From NCBI GenBank assembly GCA_021234155.1, contig JAJEKV010000038.1, positions 9,512,092 to 9,576,091 on the forward strand: a DNA stretch of 64,000 nucleotides, written 5' to 3'. The stretch's first letter is position 1; each line of letters begins with the position of its first letter. The DNA is from Isoetes taiwanensis (Eukaryota; Streptophyta; Lycopodiopsida; Isoetales; Isoetaceae). Position numbers and translations under genes: made by a program. The notes beneath the pieces were generated by a model that worked only from the letters and a program-made list of their open reading frames with translations, had not been told where the DNA came from and did no database searches. Below, piece after piece: positions 36,901-46,016 of the stretch.

Positions 36901-37722
36901 TCTGAAAGATAATCTGCTGAAGGTTATGCAATAAGTCATCCTGATCCAAAAGATTAGTGTTTAATTTAAAATAAGAATTCCTCTTTCTCTGAGGACTATT
37001 TCCACAAATGCTTATAAGATGGGGGAAATGGTCAGAAAGAGTGTAGTTGGTGAGGTTAGTGACCCTAGTGCTGTTGTTCCAAAGGGATTCACTAAGATAG
37101 AATCTGTCATGGAGGCAGCAACAGGCTGAGCTCTGTGATCACTCCAACTATAGGAATGAGGATTAACTCTGGCCAAAGAGAGGTGGTGAGAATATAGGAG
37201 AGAGTTCCAACTTGAGAATTCATTATCAGTCAAAGGTCTAAAGTTGGTGCTCCTCATATAGCTATGAGTAACCATATTGAAGTCACCTGCTAAAATGCAA
37301 TCATCATAAGGAATTCTCTCTAGACTTCTATTAATAACATCCCAAAGGCCAATTCTATCAGGGGGCTGGTGATAGGCATAAACATTAATAAAGGCAATTC
37401 TTCTCTCTCCAACTTTTCCATGGATAATCTGCCATCTCCTACTATTGTCATTAACCATCTGAATATCATCCATGTTGAGTCTGTTATTCCAAGCTATGGT
37501 TATGCCTGCAGAAGTGTTATTAGTTTTGAGAGACCAATGCTGAAAGTTAACAGGCAGAACATCTCTGATTACATAGTTAATATTATCATCATGAATTTTA
37601 TGCTCTTGGAAAAAAATAAAATCTAAATTCATAGAGCTTAGGCAAACCTTTAATCTACCTCTCTTGATATTCGAATTGATGCCTTGGATATTCCAAGTGA
37701 TGCCTTTAAGACTTAAATCCAT
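33966..37722 (-). pseudogene. LINE ORF2 (endonuclease-reverse transcriptase), frameshifted
   Basis: ORF2 nicks target DNA and reverse-transcribes the LINE RNA at the nick. The start at 37,722 gives ITWNIQGI and FFQEHKI, then ILAGDFNMV and, after a one-base loss near 37,113, LSDHFPHL; these are the AP-endonuclease motifs. The RT domain (36,389-35,206) shows GKTPGPDGLPAKFFK, DYRPISLTNVVYKL, LKLDITKAFDTVSW, GVKQGCPLAPFLF after a shift at a T run (about 35,818), and the catalytic FADDTFLFL. The C-terminal open frame (35,336-33,966, 456 codons) has the zf-RVT domain: FMWKSPIHPKIKAFMWQLWH and CVRCLQDQEDEAHLFKEC. Other shifts lie near 36,390 (G run) and 35,290. All catalytic residues that I can check are still present. 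Confidence 0.9.
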
Positions 37723-39723
37723 TAAAGAGGGTCTTTCTTGGGGATCTTCTTAGAGGTCCCATGGTAAAATCCTTAGGGCTTTTCTTCCCTCTTTTTCTTC
37801 TGCCGTTGACTGTTGACCAAGTCACATCTTCCAGGTTGGAAGTCTTATTAATGACCTGTAGATCAAAGTCGTCCTCTGAGTCTTCCTACCTGATTTCTTC
37901 ACAAGAACCAAAGTTGTCATTTAAAATACCAAGATCCAGAGTCAAGATGCTCATATTAATGGGGTCAATTCTGATTACCACCTTGGATGGAAATTGAAAT
38001 ATAATGCCTCTATCAGGAAAAAACATACCATGGTGATCTTTACAAACATTATATTCCACCTTGGTTTGGTGAGCTTCTTCTCGAGTAACCTCTTTGCTGA
38101 TGATACAATCGGCCTTGTTGGTGTGATTATTCTCCATGGTCTTGTATTTAGGTCTCCAGACCTGCCTGCCATGATTTGTTTCCACCTCTTTTTGCATCTT
38201 TGTCTCCTTATTTTCTTTAGGAGGAGAGAACTTAGCCAGAGGCATCTTAGAGTAGGAAATGTTAAGATTAAAAATGCCTCTGTTAGGGATTTTGCATGGA
38301 ATGCAGTCCTCCCAGTTAGAATAGATCTTTTTCTGGATACAAACAGAGGGGAAACTGGTCTGAGGGATTGAGATCTGAATGATCTCCCCTAAGCTACTAG
38401 CAATGGTTCTAAGATGGGAGATAGTCCAGCATCCCATAGGCAAATTTGTGCAGGAGATCCAGGTGGTAGTAGCAATTGTAGAGAAATCCCCTGGAATATA
38501 GAAAGGATCCCATTTCATAATGTAGACTGGATATCCTGAGATAATAGATATCTTTCTGATGAGAATTTGAGGGACACTCTTCTCTTCTTTACATATAATT
38601 TGAAAAGTCTTATTATCCAGCTTGAGGATAGAAAGAATAGGAACTAGAAGAGTTTTGGTAATCCAGTATTTCACAGTGCTTAAGGAAGGGCAATTTTGGG
38701 GGAAATGGGCAAGAATCCCATGATTGGTATATCTGACCTTGGCCGAGTTATCAGTAATATCACATAGGTCAAGAATGCCCTCATCTTTATTGGTTACTTT
38801 TTCTAAATTCCCTGGATCAGTGGCAACATTAACAGAATTCAAATAATTGAGTAAAACGTTCTTGTAGGAGTTACCATTGATTTTGTCATACTTCCCCATG
38901 ATTGGAACCGAGGACTTCAGAGATTGCTTGGAGACTTTCGTTTTATTTTTGTCCAGATTTTGCTCCGTGATGCTGGTACAGTTATGGCAGTCACAGTTAG
39001 CACAATCCGTCGGGTGAAAGTAACCATTACTGTCAGCAATTTTGCACTTGGTAGGAGTGTGAAGCGGGAGTTGGTAGGTTTTGTAATCCATCTCCACCTC
39101 TTTCAAAGTTTCGGCGGCAAAGGAAGGGAATCTTCTCTTGAATCCTTTTCGGAAGCTCTCTATAACATGATCATCAGCCTCCTCCCAGACTTTCACTAAA
39201 CGAAAAGAGGCTTTTGATTTCCATCCGAGATCCTCAAGTTCTTCTACTAGATTCTTTGCTGCCTGTAACATTTCCGTCATCGATCTTCTGAATATTTGAT
39301 TTTTAGGCTGCAACAATCTTCTTTCGAGTGCCCTGTTTTCACTCTTATCAGCTGATACAGAAGTATGTCCATTTCTTGGATTTTTTGAAGCATCTGCCAA
39401 GCCAAGTCCCGGTCATTGGCTTTGCCTTCTTTGTACTGATTTTCAAGCCTTTGCATTTCGAGTTTGCACACCATAATCTGCCCTTCTTTTTGTATTCCCA
39501 TGCAATTTGATGCTGCTTCTTGTTGTTCTCTGATGATGTCAAAGGCAGCCTTAAGTTCTTTCATCTTAATCCAAGCTTGATCCTTCTTGTCATCCAGAAC
39601 AAAGATTTGGTCCCAGCTTTAAATGATCAGAATGGGATCTGTGTCCTTATACTCATAGGGTATTCTTGCAGAGGATGAAGAACCACCCGTGGCCGATTTG
39701 TTTGTCAACTCCTTGGTCCTCAT
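37706..39723 (-). pseudogene. LINE ORF1 (DUF4283-like RNA-binding protein)
   Basis: ORF1 protein binds LINE RNA and forms the ribonucleoprotein. It starts at the ATG at 39,723-39,721. It has a premature TAA at 39,619-39,621, then a predicted coiled coil (39,277-39,564: KLEMQRLENQYKEGKANDRD), then a frameshift near 39,350. The main open frame (39,400-37,886, 504 codons) holds a Cys cluster HPTDCANCDCHNC (residues about 128-140). It then has a DUF4283-like RRM-type domain (about residues 225-390) with VYIMKWDPFYIPGDF, WISCTNLPMGCW and LRTIASSLGEII. A TAG at 37,886-37,888 interrupts the frame. Beyond it the same frame continues EDSEDDFD and a basic tail to a TAA at 37,706-37,708. The tail overlaps the ORF2 start by 17 nt. 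Confidence 0.75.
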
Positions 39724-40070
39724 AGCGAAACAGGGAGAAGAGAAGCGGTCGAGGAATGGAGCAGAGACAAGAACAGACTAAAAAGAAGGAAAAGGAAGGG
39801 GAAAAGGATTTTTGAGGGGGGAAGAAAGATGGAGGGGAGCGAAAGATCCGAAAAAGGGAATAAAGGAAAGAAAGAATGATTGGAAAGGAACGGAAAGCTG
39901 CTGAGACAATGAAGAGAGGCAGCTCGAACCCTGAGTCCCCTGCCAGGATCTAATCAGGGGTGAGGGGTCCCATCAGTCGTCAGAAGGCAGCAGAATCGAA
40001 AAAACCAGAAAAACCAGAAAATCATAGAAAAGAAAAGAAAATAAGAAGGGGGAACCAAGAGTCGACAGGG

Positions 40071-40490
40071 TTAGTTAGCCACCCCAAACCTCCAGACCAC
40101 AATACCAAGATCTCCAAAAAATTCTGCTGGCTGAAGATCGAAGAAATCTGCCCAGTGGTACAGGGGTTCGGTGCCGAATTCGATGGGGACCTCTAGAAGG
40201 AAGAGGTTTCTTTCAAATCTGTTACCCAAAGCAATGTAAGGCTGAGAATTGTGGGCTGACACTCTGAGGGAGCCAATTCTGACAAAACAAAGGATGCAGA
40301 GGAAAAACTTATCAAAAAATTCAAAATCTGCCCTACAGAAACCTATTCTAGATTGATTAGAGCTAGCTAGTTCGATTAAATCCTCCATGACTTGAAGAGT
40401 ATCCTCATGGCCTTGGGGTGGGATGACAAAACCCAGCCCCTGGAGAACAGCTTCGAGTAAAGCCTCATCCATCAGGGCTGGGTAGTGCAC
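40071..40490 (-). CDS. small ORF in the LINE 5' region, unidentified
   Basis: A 139-codon open frame upstream of LINE ORF1. It begins MHYPALMDEALLEAVLQGLG and holds SRIGFCRADFEFFDKFFLC. I do not recognise it. Copies of its first 110 codons recur at 43,144-43,536 and 44,750-45,142 inside the 1,606-bp tandem units. There the frame stays open with a few amino-acid changes (E/G, V/A, V/D, Y/F). It could be an N-terminal LINE protein or a 5' UTR captured from another gene. Translation is not shown. Confidence 0.4.
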   Translation of the reverse strand: MHYPALMDEALLEAVLQGLGFVIPPQGHEDTLQVMEDLIELASSNQSRIGFCRADFEFFDKFFLCILCFVRIGSLRVSAHNSQPYIALGNRFERNLFLLEVPIEFGTEPLYHWADFFDLQPAEFFGDLGIVVWRFGVAN

Positions 40491-40940
40491 AGGGTAGCCC
40501 TTAAGGACGAAAGTTCGCCAAAAGGCTATTTTTTAAGGGTATCGAGAAATTTTGACGCTATGGTTTAGTAGGGCCCGTTATAGATGAAAAAAATAAAATT
40601 AGCCAACATTTCTATAAACAAATCTCACTCCACTTGAAAATTCGCCACATCTACTAAGCGCCATAACTATGGATTCGCCTTATCCTCTACCCTCCTTCTC
40701 GAAGATTTCTTAAGGAATCGCCTAATATTCTAAACGAGGTGCACGCTGGACTACCACAGTCGTCGGATTTGTCAATCCTACGGCCCAGACTGTATGTTGT
40801 AGCCTCTGGACACCTCTCGTTTCGATTATGCTCATTTATGATTGGGGACGCCTATGATTTTAAGATGTCAAATACGAGTTTGCCTAAGGTTTTGATGGTA
40901 CATCGAGCCTCTATACGATTTCGCTTAAGGTTTTAGAATC
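40491..40940. other. LINE 5' flank, no gene
   Basis: AT-rich sequence with no recognised motif. The plus frame 40739-40936 has no motif. Target-site duplication for the LINE was sought here and not seen. Confidence 0.4.
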
Positions 40941-40943
40941 TGA

Positions 40944-41024
40944 AATACAGGGATTCGAACCTCTACCAAAATAACTCAATGTCCTAATAAGACTCCTTTA
41001 ACCAATCTATCCAGTGAGCTAATG
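40944..41024 (-). pseudogene. tRNA-like remnant
   Basis: On the minus strand the sequence ends GGTTCGAATCCCTGTATTTC, a canonical T-arm and acceptor side. It begins TAGCTCACTGGATAGA, a canonical D-arm start with a GCTC/GAGT stem. The D-loop is too long (about 20 nt). The putative anticodon loop (TAGGACA) lacks the U33 equivalent and its stem has mismatches, so no isotype can be given. It adjoins organelle-derived rRNA and rps12 pieces, so an organellar tRNA origin is plausible. Confidence 0.4.
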
Positions 41025-41186
41025 TGATTATTTTTTATCGTAAATCCATGTTTTTTTTTATAATAACCCATTGAATTGTTTTAGGGATATGGTCTATGGT
41101 TTCAAGAATTATATCTATATCAAATCCCCCTGGAACCCCCTGTTATTTTGCTACATATTCTAGGCTTTCTTCGTAACCTCCAGTCT

Positions 41187-41300
41187 TTCAAGTTAAGAAT
41201 GCATTGAATGGATGCCTTGGCTTTGAGAAGGACGCTCAAGCAAGTCGAAAGGCCATGAGGAGAATCCTCCGTGATCCATGGATCTCCAACGGTGTTGACG
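41187..41300 (+). rRNA. 5' end of a mitochondrial-type large-subunit rRNA, fragment
   Basis: GAATGCATTGAATGGATGCC followed by TTGGC, AAGGACGCTC, CGAAAGGCCATGAGGAG and GATCCATGGATCTCC follows the order of the 5' end of bacterial-type 23S rRNA (domain I, GGTGGATGCCTTGGC...GATGAAGGACG...). The version starting GAATGCATT is typical of plant mitochondrial 26S rRNA. Only about 110 bases are kept before the sequence switches into rps12, so it is a nuclear insertion of organelle DNA (NUMT) and not a working gene. Confidence 0.5.
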
Positions 41301-41489
41301 ATCCTTTACTCCCACAGCATCTAGGGTTCCTCGAACAATATGATATCTTACACCGGGTAAATCTTTAACCCTTCCTCCTCTCACTAATACTACTGAATGT
41401 TCTTGCAAATTATGGCCGATACCTGGTATATAAGCGGTGATCTCAAATCCAGAGGTTGATCGTACTCTAGCGACTTTCCGTAAAGCGGA
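41295..41489 (-). pseudogene. plastid rps12 exon fragment (NUPT)
   Basis: The minus-strand frame reads [50 protein letters not shown] and [14 protein letters not shown]. This is the body of the plastid small-subunit ribosomal protein S12; the mitochondrial paralogue differs at many of these positions. The frame is open and almost unchanged, which suggests a recent insertion. It lacks the N-terminal exon and the last residues. One difference is Ser (TCA) where most plants have Leu in RVRLTSG. The fragment is fused to a mitochondrial-type rRNA end at a GTTGAC microhomology near 41,295-41,300, so it is not functional. Confidence 0.85.
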
Positions 41490-41499
41490 TAGGTACATA

Positions 41500-41920
41500 T
41501 GATAATTTTAAGAGTTGTTTTTGTAGCTATTGTGTTTCAAATACTTCTAAGGATGCACTGGTGGAGAGCATTTTTTTACAGACCTCCCTTTCAATAGATT
41601 TGTTTTATCTACAAGGATAACCCATGTTCTCATTTGCAAAGGTTAAGTTGTGGTATTGCATCATGCAACTATAGTTATTATGTGTTTGTGTCCTTGATTA
41701 AATATGGACGCCGGTGAATAAAATTTCACCAGAGAAATTGCACTTGGAAAATAAAGACACTTAAATCTTGGCAAAATAATATTGGCCATGATTCGCCTAG
41801 ATTTCTATAGAAAACATTCATGTCTAGAAAACATTCGCCAGTATAACTAATCTTGCAACTCTATTATTCGCCCGACCTTCTAAATTATGTTTAGACAAAT
41901 TTGGCCTTAAGGGCAACCCT
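41500..41920. other. spacer left of the tandem amplicon
   Basis: AT-rich, no recognised gene. It ends in GGTAGTGCACA (41,921-41,931), an 11-bp match to the LINE 5' region at 40,481-40,491. Confidence 0.5.
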
Positions 41921-42475
41921 GGTAGTGCACACTTCCCGAGGCGCGAGTAGGATGCGCTTAGTTCCATTCGCATTCCGAAAACCCTTGACTTCCGTCCCAC
42001 AGAAGGTCAGGGGTTCCGGCTTTTTAGTTTCTTGCCTATTACCTTTCCTCATTCACACCTCATTACGCCTTTTCGATGGCGCCTGTTGATTTACTCCTAA
42101 TCATTCACGCCTTCACAAATTTTTTGCTCGTAACGAAGAAGAACTGGGGTGGTAGTTCGGTCACATTTTTGAAGTTTGGATTTTGACATCTACTGTCACA
42201 TTTACATAAACTCTAAGTCCAAATGCAGTCCTTCCTTTTCCTGAAATTGGTGTGCATGAATTGTGTGCTTGATGTTTTCTCCATGGTCGTTTGTTTGTCC
42301 CCAAGAACTACCCTGATAAGTCCACCCTTGTCTACAGTCAGACCCTTCCAATGCTCGATTGTATTTGTTTTGGTAGCTCAATGATAATTCCACTTAGTTG
42401 TGCAGTCCAACCCTCGTCCCTTCAATCGAAAGGATTCTTTTAGTGTCTGCCTCGTTCAGTTTCATCTACACAAAG

Positions 42476-42505
42476 GGACAAATTGGGCGGCCGCCCAGTT
42501 TGTCC
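42476..42505. repeat. 30-bp palindrome with GGGCGGCCGCCC core (and copies)
   Basis: The arms GGACAAATTGGGCGG and CCGCCCAGTTTGTCC are complementary except for one position. A related palindrome is at 42,677-42,700 (CAAATTGGGCG core GGCGCCCAATTTG), and half sites are at 42,622-42,640 and 42,849-42,860. The set recurs at +1,606 and +3,212. All sites lie in the 500 bases around the beginning of the transposase-like reading frame, so a binding-site role is possible. Confidence 0.8.
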
Positions 42506-43202
42506 ATTTGCCTTAGCTAAGAGATAGGTGAAATTGGCCGAGTGGGCAAACTGTATCTCAAGTTGTGCCTATTGTGCCTATTCTCAAGTTGTCACTCGAA
42601 TGTGTTTTCTCTATGGCAGCTAAATTGGGCGGGCGCCGAGTCTCTGCCTTCTTTACAGTTCTTCTACAATCACGACCAAATTGGGCGGGCGCCCAATTTG
42701 TCCGTGGTCATGGCCTGTTCAGAGCAAGAACCTTTATTTGTACCCAGTGTGAGACTGACTGCATCTATACTAACCTCATATAAGTGCCTCATTCGGTTCA
42801 AAATTTGCAACAAGGGGAATCTAAGGACCTCATATGTAAAAATGGGCACCCGCCCAATTTCATTGTCCGTCTACCCATTGAATGGCCATCCCCCCATGTC
42901 CTTTGCATTGCTTTCTCGTCTTCCTTACTCGATTTTAACACTACTGAAATCCTTGTGCAGGTTGTGTATCTCTTCCTTAATGAACATCTAGTAGCAAAGG
43001 GAGTTGTGGGGCAAATGACACAATGCCACTTCAAGGAAATATCGAATGGAGTAGTGAGTGTAGGTGTGGAGGAAGTGTTCGAAGGCCACCATACCCTTCC
43101 TTGGCCAACTCCAGATGCAAACACAATAGCAGAAGCCAGGGGCTCATTCGTTCTCTGGAGAAGTGAAGATGCTCATGAATCTTCTGGTAATCGTGAATCT
43201 TC

Positions 43203-43536
43203 GGTACAAGGGTTCGGTGCCGAATTCGATGGGGACCTCTAGAAGGAAGAGGTTTCTTTCAAATCTGTTACCCAAAGCAATGAAAGGCTGAGAGTTGTGG
43301 GCTGACACTCTGAGGGAGCCAATTCTGTCAAAACAAAGGATGCAGAGAAAAAACTTGTCAAAAAATTCAAAATCTGCCCTACAGAAACCTATTCTGGATT
43401 GATTAGAGCTAGCTAGTTCGATTAAATCCTCCATGGCTTGAAGAGTATCCCCATGGCCTTGGGGTGGGATGACAAAACCCAGCCCCTGGAGAACAGCTTC
43501 GAGTAAAGCCTCATCCATCAGGGCTGGGTAGTGCAC
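43203..43536 (-). repeat. LINE 5' fragment embedded in tandem copy 1
   Basis: Colinear with 40,157-40,490 over 334 bases with only a handful of substitutions and no indels. It begins after an 11-bp filler (CGTGAATCTTC, 43,192-43,202) and ends in GGTAGTGCAC shared with the next unit. A second copy is at 44,809-45,142. Confidence 0.9.
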
Positions 43537-46016
43537 ACTTCCCGAGGCGCGAGTAGGATGCGCTTAGTTCCATTCGCATTCCGAAAACCCTTGACTTCCG
43601 TCCCACAGAAGGTCAGGGGTTCCGGCTTTTTAGTTTCTTGCCTATTACCTTTCCTCATTCACACCTCATTACGCCTTTTCGATGGCGCCTGTTGATTTAC
43701 TCCTAATCATTCACGCCTTCACAAATTTTTTGCTCGTAACGAAGAAGAACTGGGGTGGTAGTTCGGTCACATTTTTGAAGTTTGGATTTTGACATCTACT
43801 GTCACATTTACATAAACTCTAAGTCCAAATGCAGTCCTTCCTTTTCCTGAAATTGGTGTGCATGAATTGTGTGCTTGATGTTTTCTCCATGGTCGTTTGT
43901 TTGTCCCCAAGAACTACCCTGATAAGTCCACCCTTGTCTACAGTCAGACCCTTCCAATGCTCGATTGTATTTGTTTTGGTAGCTCAATGATAATTCCACT
44001 TAGTTGTGCAGTCCAACCCTCGTCCCTTCAATCGAAAGGATTCTTTTAGTGTCTGCCTCGTTCAGTTTCATCTACACAAAGGGACAAATTGGGCGGCCGC
44101 CCAGTTTGTCCATTTGCCTTAGCTAAGAGATAGGTGAAATTGGCCGAGTGGGCAAACTGTATCTCAAGTTGTGCCTATTGTGCCTATTCTCAAGTTGTCA
44201 CTCGAATGTGTTTTCTCTATGGCAGCTAAATTGGGCGGGCGCCGAGTCTCTGCCTTCTTTACAGTTCTTCTACAATCACGACCAAATTGGGCGGGCGCCC
44301 AATTTGTCCGTGGTCATGGCCTGTTCAGAGCAAGAACCTTTATTTGTACCCAGTGTGAGACTGACTGCATCTATACTAACCTCATATAAGTGCCTCATTC
44401 GGTTCAAAATTTGCAACAAGGGGAATCTAAGGACCTCATATGTAAAAATGGGCACCCGCCCAATTTCATTGTCCGTCTACCCATTGAATGGCCATCCCCC
44501 CATGTCCTTTGCATTGCTTTCTCGTCTTCCTTACTCGATTTTAACACTACTGAAATCCTTGTGCAGGTTGTGTATCTCTTCCTTAATGAACATCTAGTAG
44601 CAAAGGGAGTTGTGGGGCAAATGACACAATGCCACTTCAAGGAAATATCGAATGGAGTAGTGAGTGTAGGTGTGGAGGAAGTGTTCGAAGGCCACCATAC
44701 CCTTCCTTGGCCAACTCCAGATGCAAACACAATAGCAGAAGCCAGGGGCTCATTCGTTCTCTGGAGAAGTGAAGATGCTCATGAATCTTCTGGTAATCGT
44801 GAATCTTCGGTACAAGGGTTCGGTGCCGAATTCGATGGGGACCTCTAGAAGGAAGAGGTTTCTTTCAAATCTGTTACCCAAAGCAATGAAAGGCTGAGAG
44901 TTGTGGGCTGACACTCTGAGGGAGCCAATTCTGTCAAAACAAAGGATGCAGAGAAAAAACTTGTCAAAAAATTCAAAATCTGCCCTACAGAAACCTATTC
45001 TGGATTGATTAGAGCTAGCTAGTTCGATTAAATCCTCCATGGCTTGAAGAGTATCCCCATGGCCTTGGGGTGGGATGACAAAACCCAGCCCCTGGAGAAC
45101 AGCTTCGAGTAAAGCCTCATCCATCAGGGCTGGGTAGTGCACACTTCCCGAGGCGCGAGTAGGATGCGCTTAGTTCCATTCGCGTTCCGAAAACCCTTGA
45201 CTTCCGTCCCACAGAAGGTCAGGGGTTCCGGCTTTTTAGTTTCTTGCCTATTACCTTTTCTCATGCACACCTCATTACGCCTTTTCGATGGCGCCTGTTG
45301 ATTTACTCCTAGTCATTCACGCCTTCACAAATTTTTTGCTCGTAACGAAGAAGAACCGGGGTGGTAGTTCGGTCACATTTTTGAAGTTTGGATTTTGACA
45401 TCTACTGTCACATTTACATAAACTCTAAGTCCAAATGCAGTCCTTCCTTTTCCTGAAATTGGTGTGCATGAATTGTGTGCTTGATGTTTTCTCCATGGTC
45501 GTTTGTTTGTCCCCAAGAACTACCCTGATAAGTCCACCCTTGTCTGCAGTCAGACCCTTCCAATGCTCGATTGTATTTGTTTTGGTAGCTCAATGATAAT
45601 TCCACTTAGTTGTGTAGTCCAACCCTCGTCCCTTCAATCGAAAGGATTCTTTTAGTGTCTGCCTCGTTCAGTTTCATCTACACAAAGGGACAAATTGGGC
45701 GGCCGCCCAGTTTGTCCATTTGCCTTAGCTAAGAGATAGGTGAAATTGGCCGAGTGGGCAAACTGTATCTCAAGTTGTGCCTATTGTGCCTATTCTCAAG
45801 TTGTCACTCGAATGTGTTTTCTCTATGGCAGCTAAATTGGGCGGGCGCCGAGTCTCTGCCTTCTTTACAGTTCTTCTACAATCACGACCAAATTGGGCGG
45901 GCGCCCAATTTGTCCGTGGTCATGGCCTGTTCAGAGCAAGAACCTTTATTTGTACCCAGTGTGAGACTGACTGCATCTATACTAACCTCATATAAGCGCC
46001 TCATTCGGTTCAAAAT

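Larger units (their letters stand above)
33966..40490 (-). mobile_element. L1-type plant LINE, nearly full length, decayed
   Basis: The order on the minus strand is a 5' region (40,490-39,724), ORF1 (39,723-37,706), then ORF2 with endonuclease, reverse transcriptase and C-terminal zinc-finger domain (37,722-33,966). This is the layout of plant L1-clade LINEs. No RNase H domain follows. No poly(A) tail is seen at the 3' end (poly(T) would be expected on the plus strand near 33,960), so the 3' UTR may be missing or short. Target-site duplications were not identified. Two in-frame stops in ORF1 and one frameshift there, plus about four single-base shifts in ORF2, make it inactive as read. Confidence 0.9.

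Noticed and set aside
40944-41024. A functional tRNA gene
   Set aside because: Oversized D-loop, no U33 and a poor anticodon stem.
41295-41489. A functional rps12 gene
   Set aside because: The first exon and the C-terminus are missing, and it is fused to an rRNA fragment.
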